From: Streptomyces cylindrosporus
GTDB taxonomy: Bacteria > Actinomycetota > Actinomycetes > Streptomycetales > Streptomycetaceae
Direction: 5' to 3'
NCBI RefSeq assembly: GCF_022698165.1
Contig: NZ_JALDAY010000008.1
Coordinates: forward strand, 310,001 to 374,000
DNA: 64,000 nucleotides
Shown: positions 43,972 to 51,539 of the stretch, in pieces
Layout: every line of letters begins with the position of its first letter
Numbering within the stretch: position 1 is the stretch's first letter
The notes under the pieces: model-generated
Databases searched by the model: none
Told to the model about the DNA's origin: nothing
Seen by the model: the letters and a program-made list of their open reading frames with translations, nothing else
Translations under genes and position numbers: made by a program

Positions 43972-44796
43972 CTACTGCGTGACCGTGAAGTTCCGCAGGA
44001 TCGCCGCCGTCAGCTCCGGGTCGCCCTCCGCCTTCAGCCGGTCGGCGACCGCGTCCGGTGTCACCCGGCCGCAGGCCAGCCGCACGTAGGTCTCCCAGTC
44101 GAGGGTGAGGGTGGCGGCGGGGCCGAGCGCGGGGGCCGTCTCCAGGGTGCCGCGACCCTGGATGTCGACGCGGATCGTACGCAGGAACTCGATCGGGCCG
44201 TGCACGTCGAAGACGATCGCCGAACTGCGTGGCGCGTCCGCCTTCTCCGCGACGACGGCGGGCAGTTCACCGAGCAGCACGTCCCGCGCGATGTGCGCGC
44301 CGGGGGAGTCGAGGCTGCCGGGCCGGCCGAGGGCGGCGCGCAGATCCTGCTCGTGCACCCACACGTTGAACGCGTGGCTCCGCATCGACTCCTCCAGCGT
44401 GAGCTCGGTGCCGAGCGGACCGCGCACCTTGGTGCCCGGGTCCCGCGACTCGTTCCGCAGCTGGCGGTTGCGGCGGATGATCACGTACTCCAGCTCGGAG
44501 GTCATCTCCGGCGCCGTGTGGTGACGGCGGACGTCGACCTGCATCTCCATGTAGCGCTGGTGGTCGTTGGTGACGTGGAACAGGTCGCGCGGCAGCGTGT
44601 GGATGGGCCGCGGGTCGCCGAGCATCTCGCAGTCCAGGCCGATGACATGGGAGACCACGTCACGGACCGACCAGCCCGGGCACGGAGTCCGTCGGTTCCA
44701 CTCACCCTCCACCAGCGGCCCCACCAGCTCGGATATCGCTTCGATGGAGTGGGTCCAGGCGTCGGCGTAGGGCTGGAGGGTGGGATGCAGACTCAC
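43972..44796 (-). CDS. Maleylpyruvate isomerase-family (mycothiol-dependent) enzyme
   Basis: 274 aa, GTG start. The DinB-like four-helix N-domain carries WNRRTPCPGWSVRDVVSHVIGLDCEML near 33-60, whose His and later HAFNVWVHEQDLRAALG near 138-155 are the metal ligands typical of mycothiol-dependent enzymes. The C-terminal domain covers about 185-270. Such enzymes isomerise, conjugate or transfer using mycothiol, the actinobacterial thiol. The substrate is unknown. It is monocistronic and lies 89 nt from the end of the TnpB gene. Confidence 0.88.
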   Translation of the reverse strand: MSLHPTLQPYADAWTHSIEAISELVGPLVEGEWNRRTPCPGWSVRDVVSHVIGLDCEMLGDPRPIHTLPRDLFHVTNDHQRYMEMQVDVRRHHTAPEMTSELEYVIIRRNRQLRNESRDPGTKVRGPLGTELTLEESMRSHAFNVWVHEQDLRAALGRPGSLDSPGAHIARDVLLGELPAVVAEKADAPRSSAIVFDVHGPIEFLRTIRVDIQGRGTLETAPALGPAATLTLDWETYVRLACGRVTPDAVADRLKAEGDPELTAAILRNFTVTQ

Positions 44797-44884
44797 GGAA
44801 CGGGACCCCTCGGCGGTCGGTACACGGGCTGGTTGGCGGCGTTGCCAGTGGGAGGTGGCTGCTGTCGGCGGGTGTCTTGAGACG

Positions 44885-46252
44885 CTAAGTTACGCTGCTG
44901 TGAGGCACCCCGGCAGTGCTTTCGTGTGACGATCGTAGGCCCGTTTGACATCCTCCCCCTCCGGTGGGGAGGGGGATTCCAACCCGGGTGGGTTGAGGTT
45001 CACGGACGCTCGAACGGCTGATGACCGCTGTCGCCCCTCCGGCACCGGCTGATTGCCGGGGGTGGGATATCCCTCCCTGCCCTGCCGCGACGTTGTTTGC
45101 TGCGTTCTCGTCGGCGTTGCACGCGAACCCGCAGGACACGCAGACGAAGTCGGCTTGGCTCTTGCGCGACTTCTTCTCGATCCAGCCGCAGGCTGAGCAG
45201 CGCAGAGAGGTAAAGGGCGCAGGGACATCCTCGACCCGGCCCGGAGCCTTGTGCTCCGTGCGTCGGCGGAGCAGACCCCAACCCTGGGCAAGAATCGCCC
45301 GGTTCAGCCCGGCCTTCTGTTTGACCTTTGTGCCGGGCTGTTCGACCGTCCCCTTCGCGGAAGCGGTCATGTTCTTGATGTTCAGCTTCTCGAATCGGAT
45401 CAGGTCACAGGTGCGGGCGAGCATCGTGCTGGTCTTCTCGCACCAGTCCTTGCGCCGGTCCGTCTCCCGCGCCTTGAGTCGCGCGACTGTCGCGTACGCG
45501 ACGGTCTTCCGGTCACTGCCCTTGGGTGCGCGCGCTGCCCGACGCTGGTGCTTGCGAATCTGCGCCTGTTCCTTGACGGTGAGCTGCGGACAGTTCAGCT
45601 TCCGGCCGTCCGACAGGGCAGCAGTGATCTTCACGCCCCGGTCGATGCCGATGAGCTTGCCCGTGCCGGGCGCGTCGATCGAGCCGGGGATGACGGCGAA
45701 TGCGATATGCCACCGGTTGTTCTTGTAGGTGACCCGGAAAGTCTTCGCCTGTGGTGGCTCTCGCCGGGTGAGCCGGAACCGGACCCAGCCGCATCCGGGC
45801 ACCTTGACCTGAGCCCACCGTCGGTTGAGCTTCTGCACGACAACGGACCGCCCCATGACCTGCTTGCCCGTCTTGGCGTTCAGCTTCGGAGAGCCGTCCG
45901 GCTCGAACTCCGGTACCCGGTCGGTGCCTACGACCCGGAACCCTTCGTGTACGTATTTCCTGCGCCAGGTCGGCTCGCCGAACCCAGAGGTGAACTTGGC
46001 GTTCTTGGCCTGGGCGAAGTCCTTCAAAGCCTGTTGTTGCACGTCTGCGTTCCCGGCACCGAGCCATCCGTTGGCGCGGCGGGCCTCGGTGAGTTGGCGG
46101 CACTGCTCGGCGAAGCCAGGCGCGGACCTGCGTCCAGGTCTCCAGTGTGCGTGTTGTTCGACGGCGAGGTTCCACGTGTATCGGGCGTGCGCGCAGTGCA
46201 GCAACATTTGCTGCTCCTGCTCGCTCGTGGGGTACATGCGAAACCTACTCAT
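44885..46252 (-). CDS. tnpB: TnpB, RNA-guided endonuclease of an IS200/IS605-type element
   Basis: 455 aa from ATG 46252. TnpB is a transposon-encoded nuclease guided by the omega-RNA from the element's own right end. The RuvC-like triad appears intact: Asp in LIGIDRGVKIT near 207, Glu in IRFEKLNIKNM near 295, and Asp in CNADENAANNVA near 395. A zinc ribbon C-x2-C...C-x2-C (CSACG, CVSCG) lies near 364-385. No tnpA is present, so it is a non-autonomous IS1341-type copy. The reading frame runs about 60 nt past the predicted right end into host DNA. The promoter is leaderless: TTGACC (46288-46283), 18 nt, CACAAT (46264-46259). Confidence 0.9.
   Translation of the reverse strand: MSRFRMYPTSEQEQQMLLHCAHARYTWNLAVEQHAHWRPGRRSAPGFAEQCRQLTEARRANGWLGAGNADVQQQALKDFAQAKNAKFTSGFGEPTWRRKYVHEGFRVVGTDRVPEFEPDGSPKLNAKTGKQVMGRSVVVQKLNRRWAQVKVPGCGWVRFRLTRREPPQAKTFRVTYKNNRWHIAFAVIPGSIDAPGTGKLIGIDRGVKITAALSDGRKLNCPQLTVKEQAQIRKHQRRAARAPKGSDRKTVAYATVARLKARETDRRKDWCEKTSTMLARTCDLIRFEKLNIKNMTASAKGTVEQPGTKVKQKAGLNRAILAQGWGLLRRRTEHKAPGRVEDVPAPFTSLRCSACGWIEKKSRKSQADFVCVSCGFACNADENAANNVAAGQGGISHPRQSAGAGGATAVISRSSVREPQPTRVGIPLPTGGGGCQTGLRSSHESTAGVPHSSVT
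44925..45060 (-). ncRNA. Predicted omega-RNA (scaffold hairpins plus guide)
   Basis: On the minus strand the 3' end of tnpB folds into CAACCC/GGGTTG (44995-44980) and then a 9-bp stem ACCCCCTCC-type (44976-44954), followed by GGATGTCAA ending at 44945. In IS605 elements this is the right end, and the roughly 16-20 nt beyond it (44944-44925) act as guide. The 5' boundary is a guess. Confidence 0.6.
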
Positions 46253-46313
46253 GCACCCATTGTGGGTGCATTTTGGGTCGATGGTCAAGCGATCTGGGTC
46301 TAGTCTGGGTGCA
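46252..46313. promoter_or_regulatory. Bidirectional leaderless promoter with three TGGGTGCA repeats
   Basis: Leftward (tnpB): TTGACC 46288-46283, CACAAT 46264-46259. Rightward (RHH gene): TAGTCT 46301-46306. TGGGTGCA occurs at 46263-46270 and 46306-46313, and inverted at 46253-46260, where it makes the perfect hairpin TGCACCCA-TTG-TGGGTGCA. The repeats overlap both start points, so they are likely operator sites. Confidence 0.6.
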
Positions 46314-46486
46314 TGGTGAACTTCAATCTCAGGCTCCCCGACGACCTGCACGCGGCCATCAAGGCCGCTGCCGAGCGTGATGGGCGTTCCGCCCACGGGC
46401 AGATGCTGTGGTACTTGCGGCGCGCGGTCGAATCGGACGCCGCCCCTGCCCCGGTTCAGGGGAACGGACAGTCTTCCAGGTCTTGA
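46313..46486 (+). CDS. Arc-type ribbon-helix-helix DNA-binding protein
   Basis: 57 aa, too short for most gene callers. The sequence begins MVNFNLRLPDDLHAAIKAAA, followed by ERDGRSAHGQMLWYLRRAVES, matching Arc/MetJ ribbon-helix-helix proteins: one beta strand (FNLRLP) and two helices joined by DGRS. The C-terminal 15 residues are a flexible tail. ATG is leaderless after TAGTCT (46301-46306, 6-nt gap). It is divergent from tnpB, with 60 nt between start codons and shared TGGGTGCA repeats. It probably represses itself and tnpB; this is inference. It could also be an orphan antitoxin, but no toxin gene is adjacent. Confidence 0.8.
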   Translation: MVNFNLRLPDDLHAAIKAAAERDGRSAHGQMLWYLRRAVESDAAPAPVQGNGQSSRS

Positions 46487-46545
46487 AGGATCGGCGCTCT
46501 GTCCTGAAGATCAGTGAGTGACTCAAATGGCAGGACGGTGGTAGT

Positions 46546-47319
46546 GTGCGCGCCTCTTTGATCCAGATCGCCGTGGACGAGGGCGAATCGGTTGGCGAAC
46601 GGAGGCGGCGGGTGGCCGCGCTCGTCCGGGAACAGGCCGGGTCCGACCTGGTGGTTCTGCCCGAGCTGTGGACGACCGGCGCCTTCGCCTACGAGGAGTT
46701 CGGCCCGGAGGCCGAGCCGATCGAGGGTCCGACGCATGAGGCGATGGCGAAGGCCGCGAGTGACGCGGGTGTGTGGCTGCACGCGGGCTCGATCCCCGAG
46801 CGTGACCCTGAGGGTCCCCTCTACAACACGTCTCTCGTCTTCTCCCCCTCCGGTGACCTGGTCGCCGCCTACCGCAAGATCCACCGCTTCGGCTTCGACA
46901 AGGGCGAGGCCGTGCTGATGGGCGCGGGGCGCGAGCTGGTGACGGTCCGTCTGCCCGAGACCACCCTCGGCCTCGGCACCTGCTACGACCTCCGTTTCCC
47001 CGAACTCTTCCGCGGTCTCGTCGACAACGGCGCCGAGACCCTGGTCCTGCCGGCGGGCTGGCCGGAGCGCCGCCGCTCGCACTGGACGCTGCTGGCCCAG
47101 GCGCGGGCGGTCGAGAACCAGGCGTTCGTGCTTGCGTGTGGAACGGCCGGGACGCATGCGGGAGTTCCGCAGGCGGGTCACTCGATCGTGGTGGATCCGT
47201 GGGGCGAGGTGCTGGCGGAGGCGGGCGCGGGCGAGGAAGTCCTCACCGTGGAGTTCGACCCGTCGAAGGTGGCGACGACGCGGGAGCAGTTCCCGGCCCT
47301 GAAGGACCGGGTGCTCTAG
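46546..47319 (+). CDS. Nitrilase-family carbon-nitrogen hydrolase
   Basis: 257 aa, GTG start (AGGA 10 nt upstream). The catalytic Glu-Lys-Cys triad is visible: Glu in LVVLPELWTTG near 41-51, Lys in AYRKIHRFGF near 108-117 and Cys in LGTCYDLRFPELFR near 144-157. The sequence resembles omega-amidase/deaminated-glutathione-amidase and YafV-like members that repair or recycle 2-oxo-acid amides. It is a cytoplasmic, single gene; the exact amide is unknown. Confidence 0.9.
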   Translation: MRASLIQIAVDEGESVGERRRRVAALVREQAGSDLVVLPELWTTGAFAYEEFGPEAEPIEGPTHEAMAKAASDAGVWLHAGSIPERDPEGPLYNTSLVFSPSGDLVAAYRKIHRFGFDKGEAVLMGAGRELVTVRLPETTLGLGTCYDLRFPELFRGLVDNGAETLVLPAGWPERRRSHWTLLAQARAVENQAFVLACGTAGTHAGVPQAGHSIVVDPWGEVLAEAGAGEEVLTVEFDPSKVATTREQFPALKDRVL

Positions 47320-47366
47320 CACGGGCGGGGTGCTCTGGCGCTTCCGGGCTCAGTCCTCCTCCGGGC

Positions 47367-47861
47367 TCAGTCCTCCTCCCGCTCCTTCTCCGCCAGGTGG
47401 ATCACGCACACCGCCACCGCGATCAGCAGTGCCGGGTCGGCGTCGTCGCGTACGACGTCGACCCCGTACGTCTCCCGGACGTGCAGCCAGCGGCGCGAGA
47501 TCACGGCGAGCAGCTCACCGTCGTACTCGACGGCGAACTCCCGGTCGAGGATCTTGCCGCTGACGTCGAGCTCGGTGCCGTCGACCAGGGTGACCCGGTA
47601 GTGGTTGCGCAGCAGCGACAGGCGCTTGCGCCTGATGCGGGCCAGGACGTCGCCGTCCCGCTCGATCACCATCGTGTCGCGCAGGGCGAACATCTTCTGG
47701 TGGATGTCGATCAGGACGCGCCCTTGGGTGTCCTTGAGCTCGAAGGTGTCCCTGAGCCGCATCGCCTTGCCGTCGACGAGGAACACCTTGTCGCCGTGCT
47801 CGTCCTCGATCCAGTAGTCCTCACCGAAGCCGAGGAGCCGGTCGCGCACTTGGAATCTCAT
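47367..47861 (-). CDS. LURP-one-related (Tubby-like) protein
   Basis: 164 aa. The sequence MRFQVRDRLLGFGEDYWIEDEHGDKVFLVDGKAMRLRDTFEL, with repeated strand pairs such as RVLIDIHQKMFALRDTMVIERDG, is typical of the LURP-one/phospholipid-scramblase-like beta-barrel. The bacterial function is unknown; the fold often associates with membranes. Its ATG overlaps the stop of the GlxA-type regulator (ATGA), so the two are co-expressed. Confidence 0.87.
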   Translation of the reverse strand: MRFQVRDRLLGFGEDYWIEDEHGDKVFLVDGKAMRLRDTFELKDTQGRVLIDIHQKMFALRDTMVIERDGDVLARIRRKRLSLLRNHYRVTLVDGTELDVSGKILDREFAVEYDGELLAVISRRWLHVRETYGVDVVRDDADPALLIAVAVCVIHLAEKEREED

Positions 47862-48868
47862 ACCGTCACCCGTTCCCCGCCGACCGGTCCGAAACGCCGC
47901 CGGTAGGCCGACGGACTGAGCCCGGTCTCGCGCCGCACGCGCGCGCGTAGGTTGGCCGCGGTCCCCAGGCCGCTGCGTTCCGCCACCACGTCCAGCCGCC
48001 GCTCCCCGCGCTCGATGAGCCGGCAGGCCAGCGCCACCCGCTCCCCCGTCAGCCAGGCCAGCGGGGTGGTGCCGAGCTGGGCCTGGAAGCGGCGGTGCAG
48101 GGTGGCGGGGGAGACGGCCGCGCGGGCCGCCAGGTCGGCCACCGTCAGCGGCTCCCCCAGCCGCTCCTGCGCCCAGGCCAGCAGCGGCGCGAGCGACTCG
48201 TCCGGCACCCGCGGCAGCGGCCGTTCCACGAACTGCCGCTGCCCGCCGTCCCGGTGGGCGGCGAACACCAGGCGCCGGGACACCGCGTTGGCGACCTCGG
48301 CGCCGTGGTCCTGGCGTACGACGTGCAGCCCGAGGTCGAGGGCGGCGGCGCTGCCGGCGGCGGTCAGGACGGAACCCTCGTCGACGAACAGCACATCGGC
48401 CGCGAGCCGCACCCTGGGGTGCAGTCGGCGGAACTCCTCGGCCCACATCCAGTGCGTGGTGGCCCGCAGTCCGTCGAGCAGTCCGGCCTCGGCGAGCGCG
48501 AAGCTCCCGGTGCACAGGCTCATGACGCGCGCTCCACGCGCGTGCGTGCGTCGGATGGCGTCCAGGACGGCGGCTGCGCGCGGTACGACGTTGTCGGGTC
48601 GGCCGGGCACGACGAGGGTGTCCGCGTCGTCCACCGCGTCCAGTTCCGCCGCCCCGGTCAGCGTGAAGAAGCCGTGGTTCATCCGCACCTCGCGCGTGGG
48701 CGTGCACAGAGTCACCTCGTACAGCGGCGCCGGCAGTCCCAGCTCGGGCCGGGGCAGCCCGAACAGCTCGGTCGCCACGCCCACCTCAAAGGGGTTGGTG
48801 CCCTCGTCGACGATCACGGCGACCTTGTGCGGACGGCGTCGAGCGGGCTGAGAGGATCCTTGCGGCAT
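47858..48868 (-). CDS. GlxA-type AraC regulator with DJ-1/PfpI domain
   Basis: 336 aa. The N-terminal DJ-1/PfpI-like domain covers about 15-190, with VMSLCTGSFALAEAGLLDG near 113-131 holding the nucleophile-elbow cysteine, although regulators of this kind are not enzymatic. The C-terminal AraC domain covers about 225-325, with two HTH units (LTVADLAARAAVSPATLHRRFQAQLG and LDVVAERSGLGTAANLRARVRRETG). ATG 48868 follows minus-strand TAGAAA (48880-48875) by 6 nt. It is divergent from the cupin gene, a likely target. Confidence 0.9.
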   Translation of the reverse strand: MPQGSSQPARRRPHKVAVIVDEGTNPFEVGVATELFGLPRPELGLPAPLYEVTLCTPTREVRMNHGFFTLTGAAELDAVDDADTLVVPGRPDNVVPRAAAVLDAIRRTHARGARVMSLCTGSFALAEAGLLDGLRATTHWMWAEEFRRLHPRVRLAADVLFVDEGSVLTAAGSAAALDLGLHVVRQDHGAEVANAVSRRLVFAAHRDGGQRQFVERPLPRVPDESLAPLLAWAQERLGEPLTVADLAARAAVSPATLHRRFQAQLGTTPLAWLTGERVALACRLIERGERRLDVVAERSGLGTAANLRARVRRETGLSPSAYRRRFGPVGGERVTV

Positions 48869-48920
48869 GTGCGATTTCTAGCACTCGCCCGGCACCGGGA
48901 CCAGCCCGCACGATGACCGC

Positions 48921-49313
48921 ATGCCCACGGAACCCGTCTCCCTCGCCCAGGCCCTCGCGTCCTTCAAGGACCAGTGGAGCCCCCGCATCGTCACCACCGT
49001 CAACGACTACGACGTCCGTGTCGCCAAGGTCGAGGGCGAGCACGTCTGGCACGTCCACGACCACACCGACGAGTTCTTCCTGGTCCTGGAGGGCGAACTG
49101 CACATCGCCCTGCGCGAACCGGCGGGCGAGCGCACGGTGGTCCTGGCGAGGGGCTCGGTCTTCACGGTCCCGCGCGGCACGGAACACAAGCCGTACGCGC
49201 GCGTGCCCACCGAGATCCTCCTCCTCGAACCCACCGGAACCCTCACGGTCGGCGACCACCACGACGAGATCCCGTCCCACGTGGACGCGACGACGGGCCA
49301 CGCCCTCACCTGA
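48921..49313 (+). CDS. Single-domain cupin protein
   Basis: 130 aa. Cupin motif 1 is HVWHVHDHTDEFFLVLEGELHI near 42-63 with metal-ligand histidines and glutamate. Motif 2, GSVFTVPRGTEHKPYA near 79-94, adds the last His. It may be an isomerase, dioxygenase or sensor; the substrate is unknown. The start looks leaderless (CACGAT 48909-48914, 6-nt gap). It lies divergent from the AraC regulator, with 52 nt between starts, so shared control is likely. Confidence 0.87.
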   Translation: MPTEPVSLAQALASFKDQWSPRIVTTVNDYDVRVAKVEGEHVWHVHDHTDEFFLVLEGELHIALREPAGERTVVLARGSVFTVPRGTEHKPYARVPTEILLLEPTGTLTVGDHHDEIPSHVDATTGHALT

Positions 49314-49331
49314 CCGGAACGGGCGGGACGG

Positions 49332-49356
49332 CGGTCCGGGGGGCGGCCCCGGACCG
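49332..49356 (+). terminator. Hairpin after the cupin gene
   Basis: CGGTCCGGGG (49332-49341) pairs perfectly with CCCCGGACCG (49347-49356) around a 5-nt loop, 18 nt past the stop codon. There is no T-tract. Confidence 0.6.
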
Positions 49357-49386
49357 ATTGTCAGTGGCGGGTGGCACCCTTGATCC

Positions 49387-51213
49387 ATGACCGCTTCGAC
49401 TCCCCGCCGCGTCCGCGTCCGCGCCCCCGAGCTGGTCGGCAAGGGTGGCTGGCTGAACACGGGCGACAAGCAGTACACCCTCGCCGACCTGCGGGGACGC
49501 ATAGTCGTGCTCGACTTCTGGACGTTCTGCTGCATCAACTGCCTGCACGTCCTCGACGAGCTGCGTGAGCTGGAGGAGAAGCACCCGGACACCGTCGTCG
49601 TGATCGGGGTGCACTCGCCGAAGTTCGTGCACGAGGCCGAGCACGCGGCGGTGGTCGACGCGGTCGAGCGGTACGGCGTGGAGCACCCGGTCCTCGACGA
49701 CCCGGAGCTCGCGACCTGGAAGCAGTACGCGGTGCGCGCGTGGCCGACGCTCGTGGTGATCGACCCGGAGGGGTACGTCGTCGCGCAGCACGCCGGTGAG
49801 GGCCATGTGCACGCCATCGAGCGGCTGGTGACGGAGCTGGAGGCCGAGCACACGGCGAAGGGCACCCTGCGCCGCGGCGACGGCCCGTACGTGGCGCCGG
49901 AGCCGCAGCCGACCACCCTGCGCTTCCCGGGCAAGGCGCTCGTCTTGCCCGGCGGGACCTTCCTGGTCAGCGACACCACCCGGCACCAGCTGGTGGAGAT
50001 GGCGGCGGACGGCGAGACCGTCGTACGCCGGATCGGGTCGGGGGCGCGCGGCTTCGCGGACGGTACGGCGGACACGGCCACCTTCAACGAGCCGCAGGGC
50101 CTCGCCCACCTCGACGCACGCTCGGTCGTCGTCGCCGACACCGTGAACCACGCCCTGCGCCGCCTCGACCTCGCGACCGGCGAGGTCACCACGCTGGCCG
50201 GCACCGGCAGGCAGTGGTGGCAGGGCTCGCCCACCTCGGGCCCGGCCCGCGAGGTCGACCTGTCCTCCCCGTGGGACGTGGCCCTCTTCGGCGGCAAGGT
50301 GTGGATCGCCATGGCGGGCGTGCACCAGCTGTGGGCGTACGACCCGGTCGACGGCACCGTCGGCGTCACCGCCGGCACCACCAACGAGGGGCTCGTCGAC
50401 GGCCCCGGCGACGAGGCCTGGTTCGCCCAGCCCTCCGGACTCGCCGCCACCGCCGACCGGCTCTGGCTCGCCGACTCCGAGACGTCCGCCCTGCGCTGGG
50501 TGGACCTCGACGGCACGGTCCACACGGCGGTCGGGACCGGCCTGTTCGACTTCGGCCACCGCGACGGGCCCGCCGGACAGGCCCTGCTCCAGCATCCGCT
50601 GGGCGTCACCGCCCTGCCCGACGGCTCGGTGGCCGTCAGCGACACCTACAACCACGCCCTGCGCCGCTACGACCCGGCGACCGGCGAGGTCACCACGCTC
50701 GCCACGGACCTGCGCGAGCCGAGCGACGCCGTCCTGGCCGGCGAGGACATCGTGGTCGTGGAGTCGGCCCGGCACCGCCTGACCCGGCTGCGGCTGCCGG
50801 AGGAGGCCGTACGGGTCGAGTCCGTCGCCCACCGCACCCAGCGCGCCGCCACCGAAGTGGCCCCCGGAAAGCTCCGGTTGGACGTGATCTTCCAGGCGCC
50901 GACGGGCCAGAAGCTCGACACGCGCTACGGCCCTTCGACCCGTCTCCTGGTCTCCTCCACGCCGCCGGAGCTGCTGCTCGCGGGCGAGGGCGCGGACACG
51001 GACCTCTCCCGCACCCTGGAGCTCAACCCTGAGGTCGAGGAAGGGGTCCTGCACATTTCGGCGATGGCCGCGTCATGTGACGACGACCCCGCCATCGAGT
51101 ACCCGGCCTGCCATGTCCACCAGCAGGACTGGGGCGTCCCCGTCCACGTCATCGCGGCGGGGACGGACCGCCTGCCCCTGCTCCTTGCCGGGATGGACGA
51201 TCAGACGCCGTAA
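49387..51213 (+). CDS. Thioredoxin-like protein with NHL-repeat propeller
   Basis: 608 aa. The N-terminal thioredoxin/TlpA-like domain covers about 15-150, with redox motif FWTFCCINCLHVLDEL, where Cys49-Ile-Asn-Cys52 is the CxxC pair. NHL beta-propeller repeats follow at about 170-470 (for example PQGLAHLDARSVVVADTVNHALRRLDLATGEV, repeated with DTYNHALRRYD). The C-terminal 120 residues are a beta domain. Relatives include NHLRC2 of animals. No signal peptide is present, so it is cytoplasmic; the role is presumably a redox scaffold. The 3' end overlaps the convergent DUF6458 gene by 13 nt. Confidence 0.9.
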   Translation: MTASTPRRVRVRAPELVGKGGWLNTGDKQYTLADLRGRIVVLDFWTFCCINCLHVLDELRELEEKHPDTVVVIGVHSPKFVHEAEHAAVVDAVERYGVEHPVLDDPELATWKQYAVRAWPTLVVIDPEGYVVAQHAGEGHVHAIERLVTELEAEHTAKGTLRRGDGPYVAPEPQPTTLRFPGKALVLPGGTFLVSDTTRHQLVEMAADGETVVRRIGSGARGFADGTADTATFNEPQGLAHLDARSVVVADTVNHALRRLDLATGEVTTLAGTGRQWWQGSPTSGPAREVDLSSPWDVALFGGKVWIAMAGVHQLWAYDPVDGTVGVTAGTTNEGLVDGPGDEAWFAQPSGLAATADRLWLADSETSALRWVDLDGTVHTAVGTGLFDFGHRDGPAGQALLQHPLGVTALPDGSVAVSDTYNHALRRYDPATGEVTTLATDLREPSDAVLAGEDIVVVESARHRLTRLRLPEEAVRVESVAHRTQRAATEVAPGKLRLDVIFQAPTGQKLDTRYGPSTRLLVSSTPPELLLAGEGADTDLSRTLELNPEVEEGVLHISAMAASCDDDPAIEYPACHVHQQDWGVPVHVIAAGTDRLPLLLAGMDDQTP

Positions 51214-51461
51214 CCGTCGCTGTAGCCGTCCCGCCGGTGATGGTGGGTCCCCGTCCCCTCCTCGTCGATGACCGGCGTGGTGGGCGGCACCACCACCCGG
51301 CGCCGGCGCGCGATGCTGCTGAAGGTGCTGACTCCGATCAGACCGACGATCATGAAGATGATCCCCACCAGGTCGAGGTTGACCCCCTTCATGTGCCAGT
51401 CGGTCGCGAACGTGAGAATGGCTCCCGCGGCGATGAGGATGATGCATCCACCGAGGCCCAT
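51201..51461 (-). CDS. DUF6458 small membrane protein
   Basis: 86 aa. Two helices are visible: MGLGGCIILIAAGAILTFA near 1-19 and LVGIIFMIVGLIGVSTFSSI near 31-50. They are followed by a basic RRRR stop and a hydrophilic, His/Gly/Tyr-rich tail. The loop DWHMKGVNLDLVG between the helices is characteristic of the family. Function is unknown. It overlaps the end of the thioredoxin-NHL gene. Confidence 0.85.
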   Translation of the reverse strand: MGLGGCIILIAAGAILTFATDWHMKGVNLDLVGIIFMIVGLIGVSTFSSIARRRRVVVPPTTPVIDEEGTGTHHHRRDGYSDGYGV

Positions 51462-51539
51462 GAGTGTCGCCTCCCTGTCCGGTCCGGTTCTTCCGGTCCT
51501 CCGGTCAACTGCGGGTACCCACGGGCCCGGTGTCGGAAC

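Noticed and set aside
44885..46252. TnpB as a nuclease-dead repressor (TldR type)
   Set aside because: The Asp, Glu and Asp of the RuvC-like centre and the zinc ribbon are all present.
46313..46486. Antitoxin of a toxin-antitoxin pair
   Set aside because: No toxin-like gene overlaps or adjoins it; the divergent neighbour is tnpB and the downstream gene is a nitrilase.
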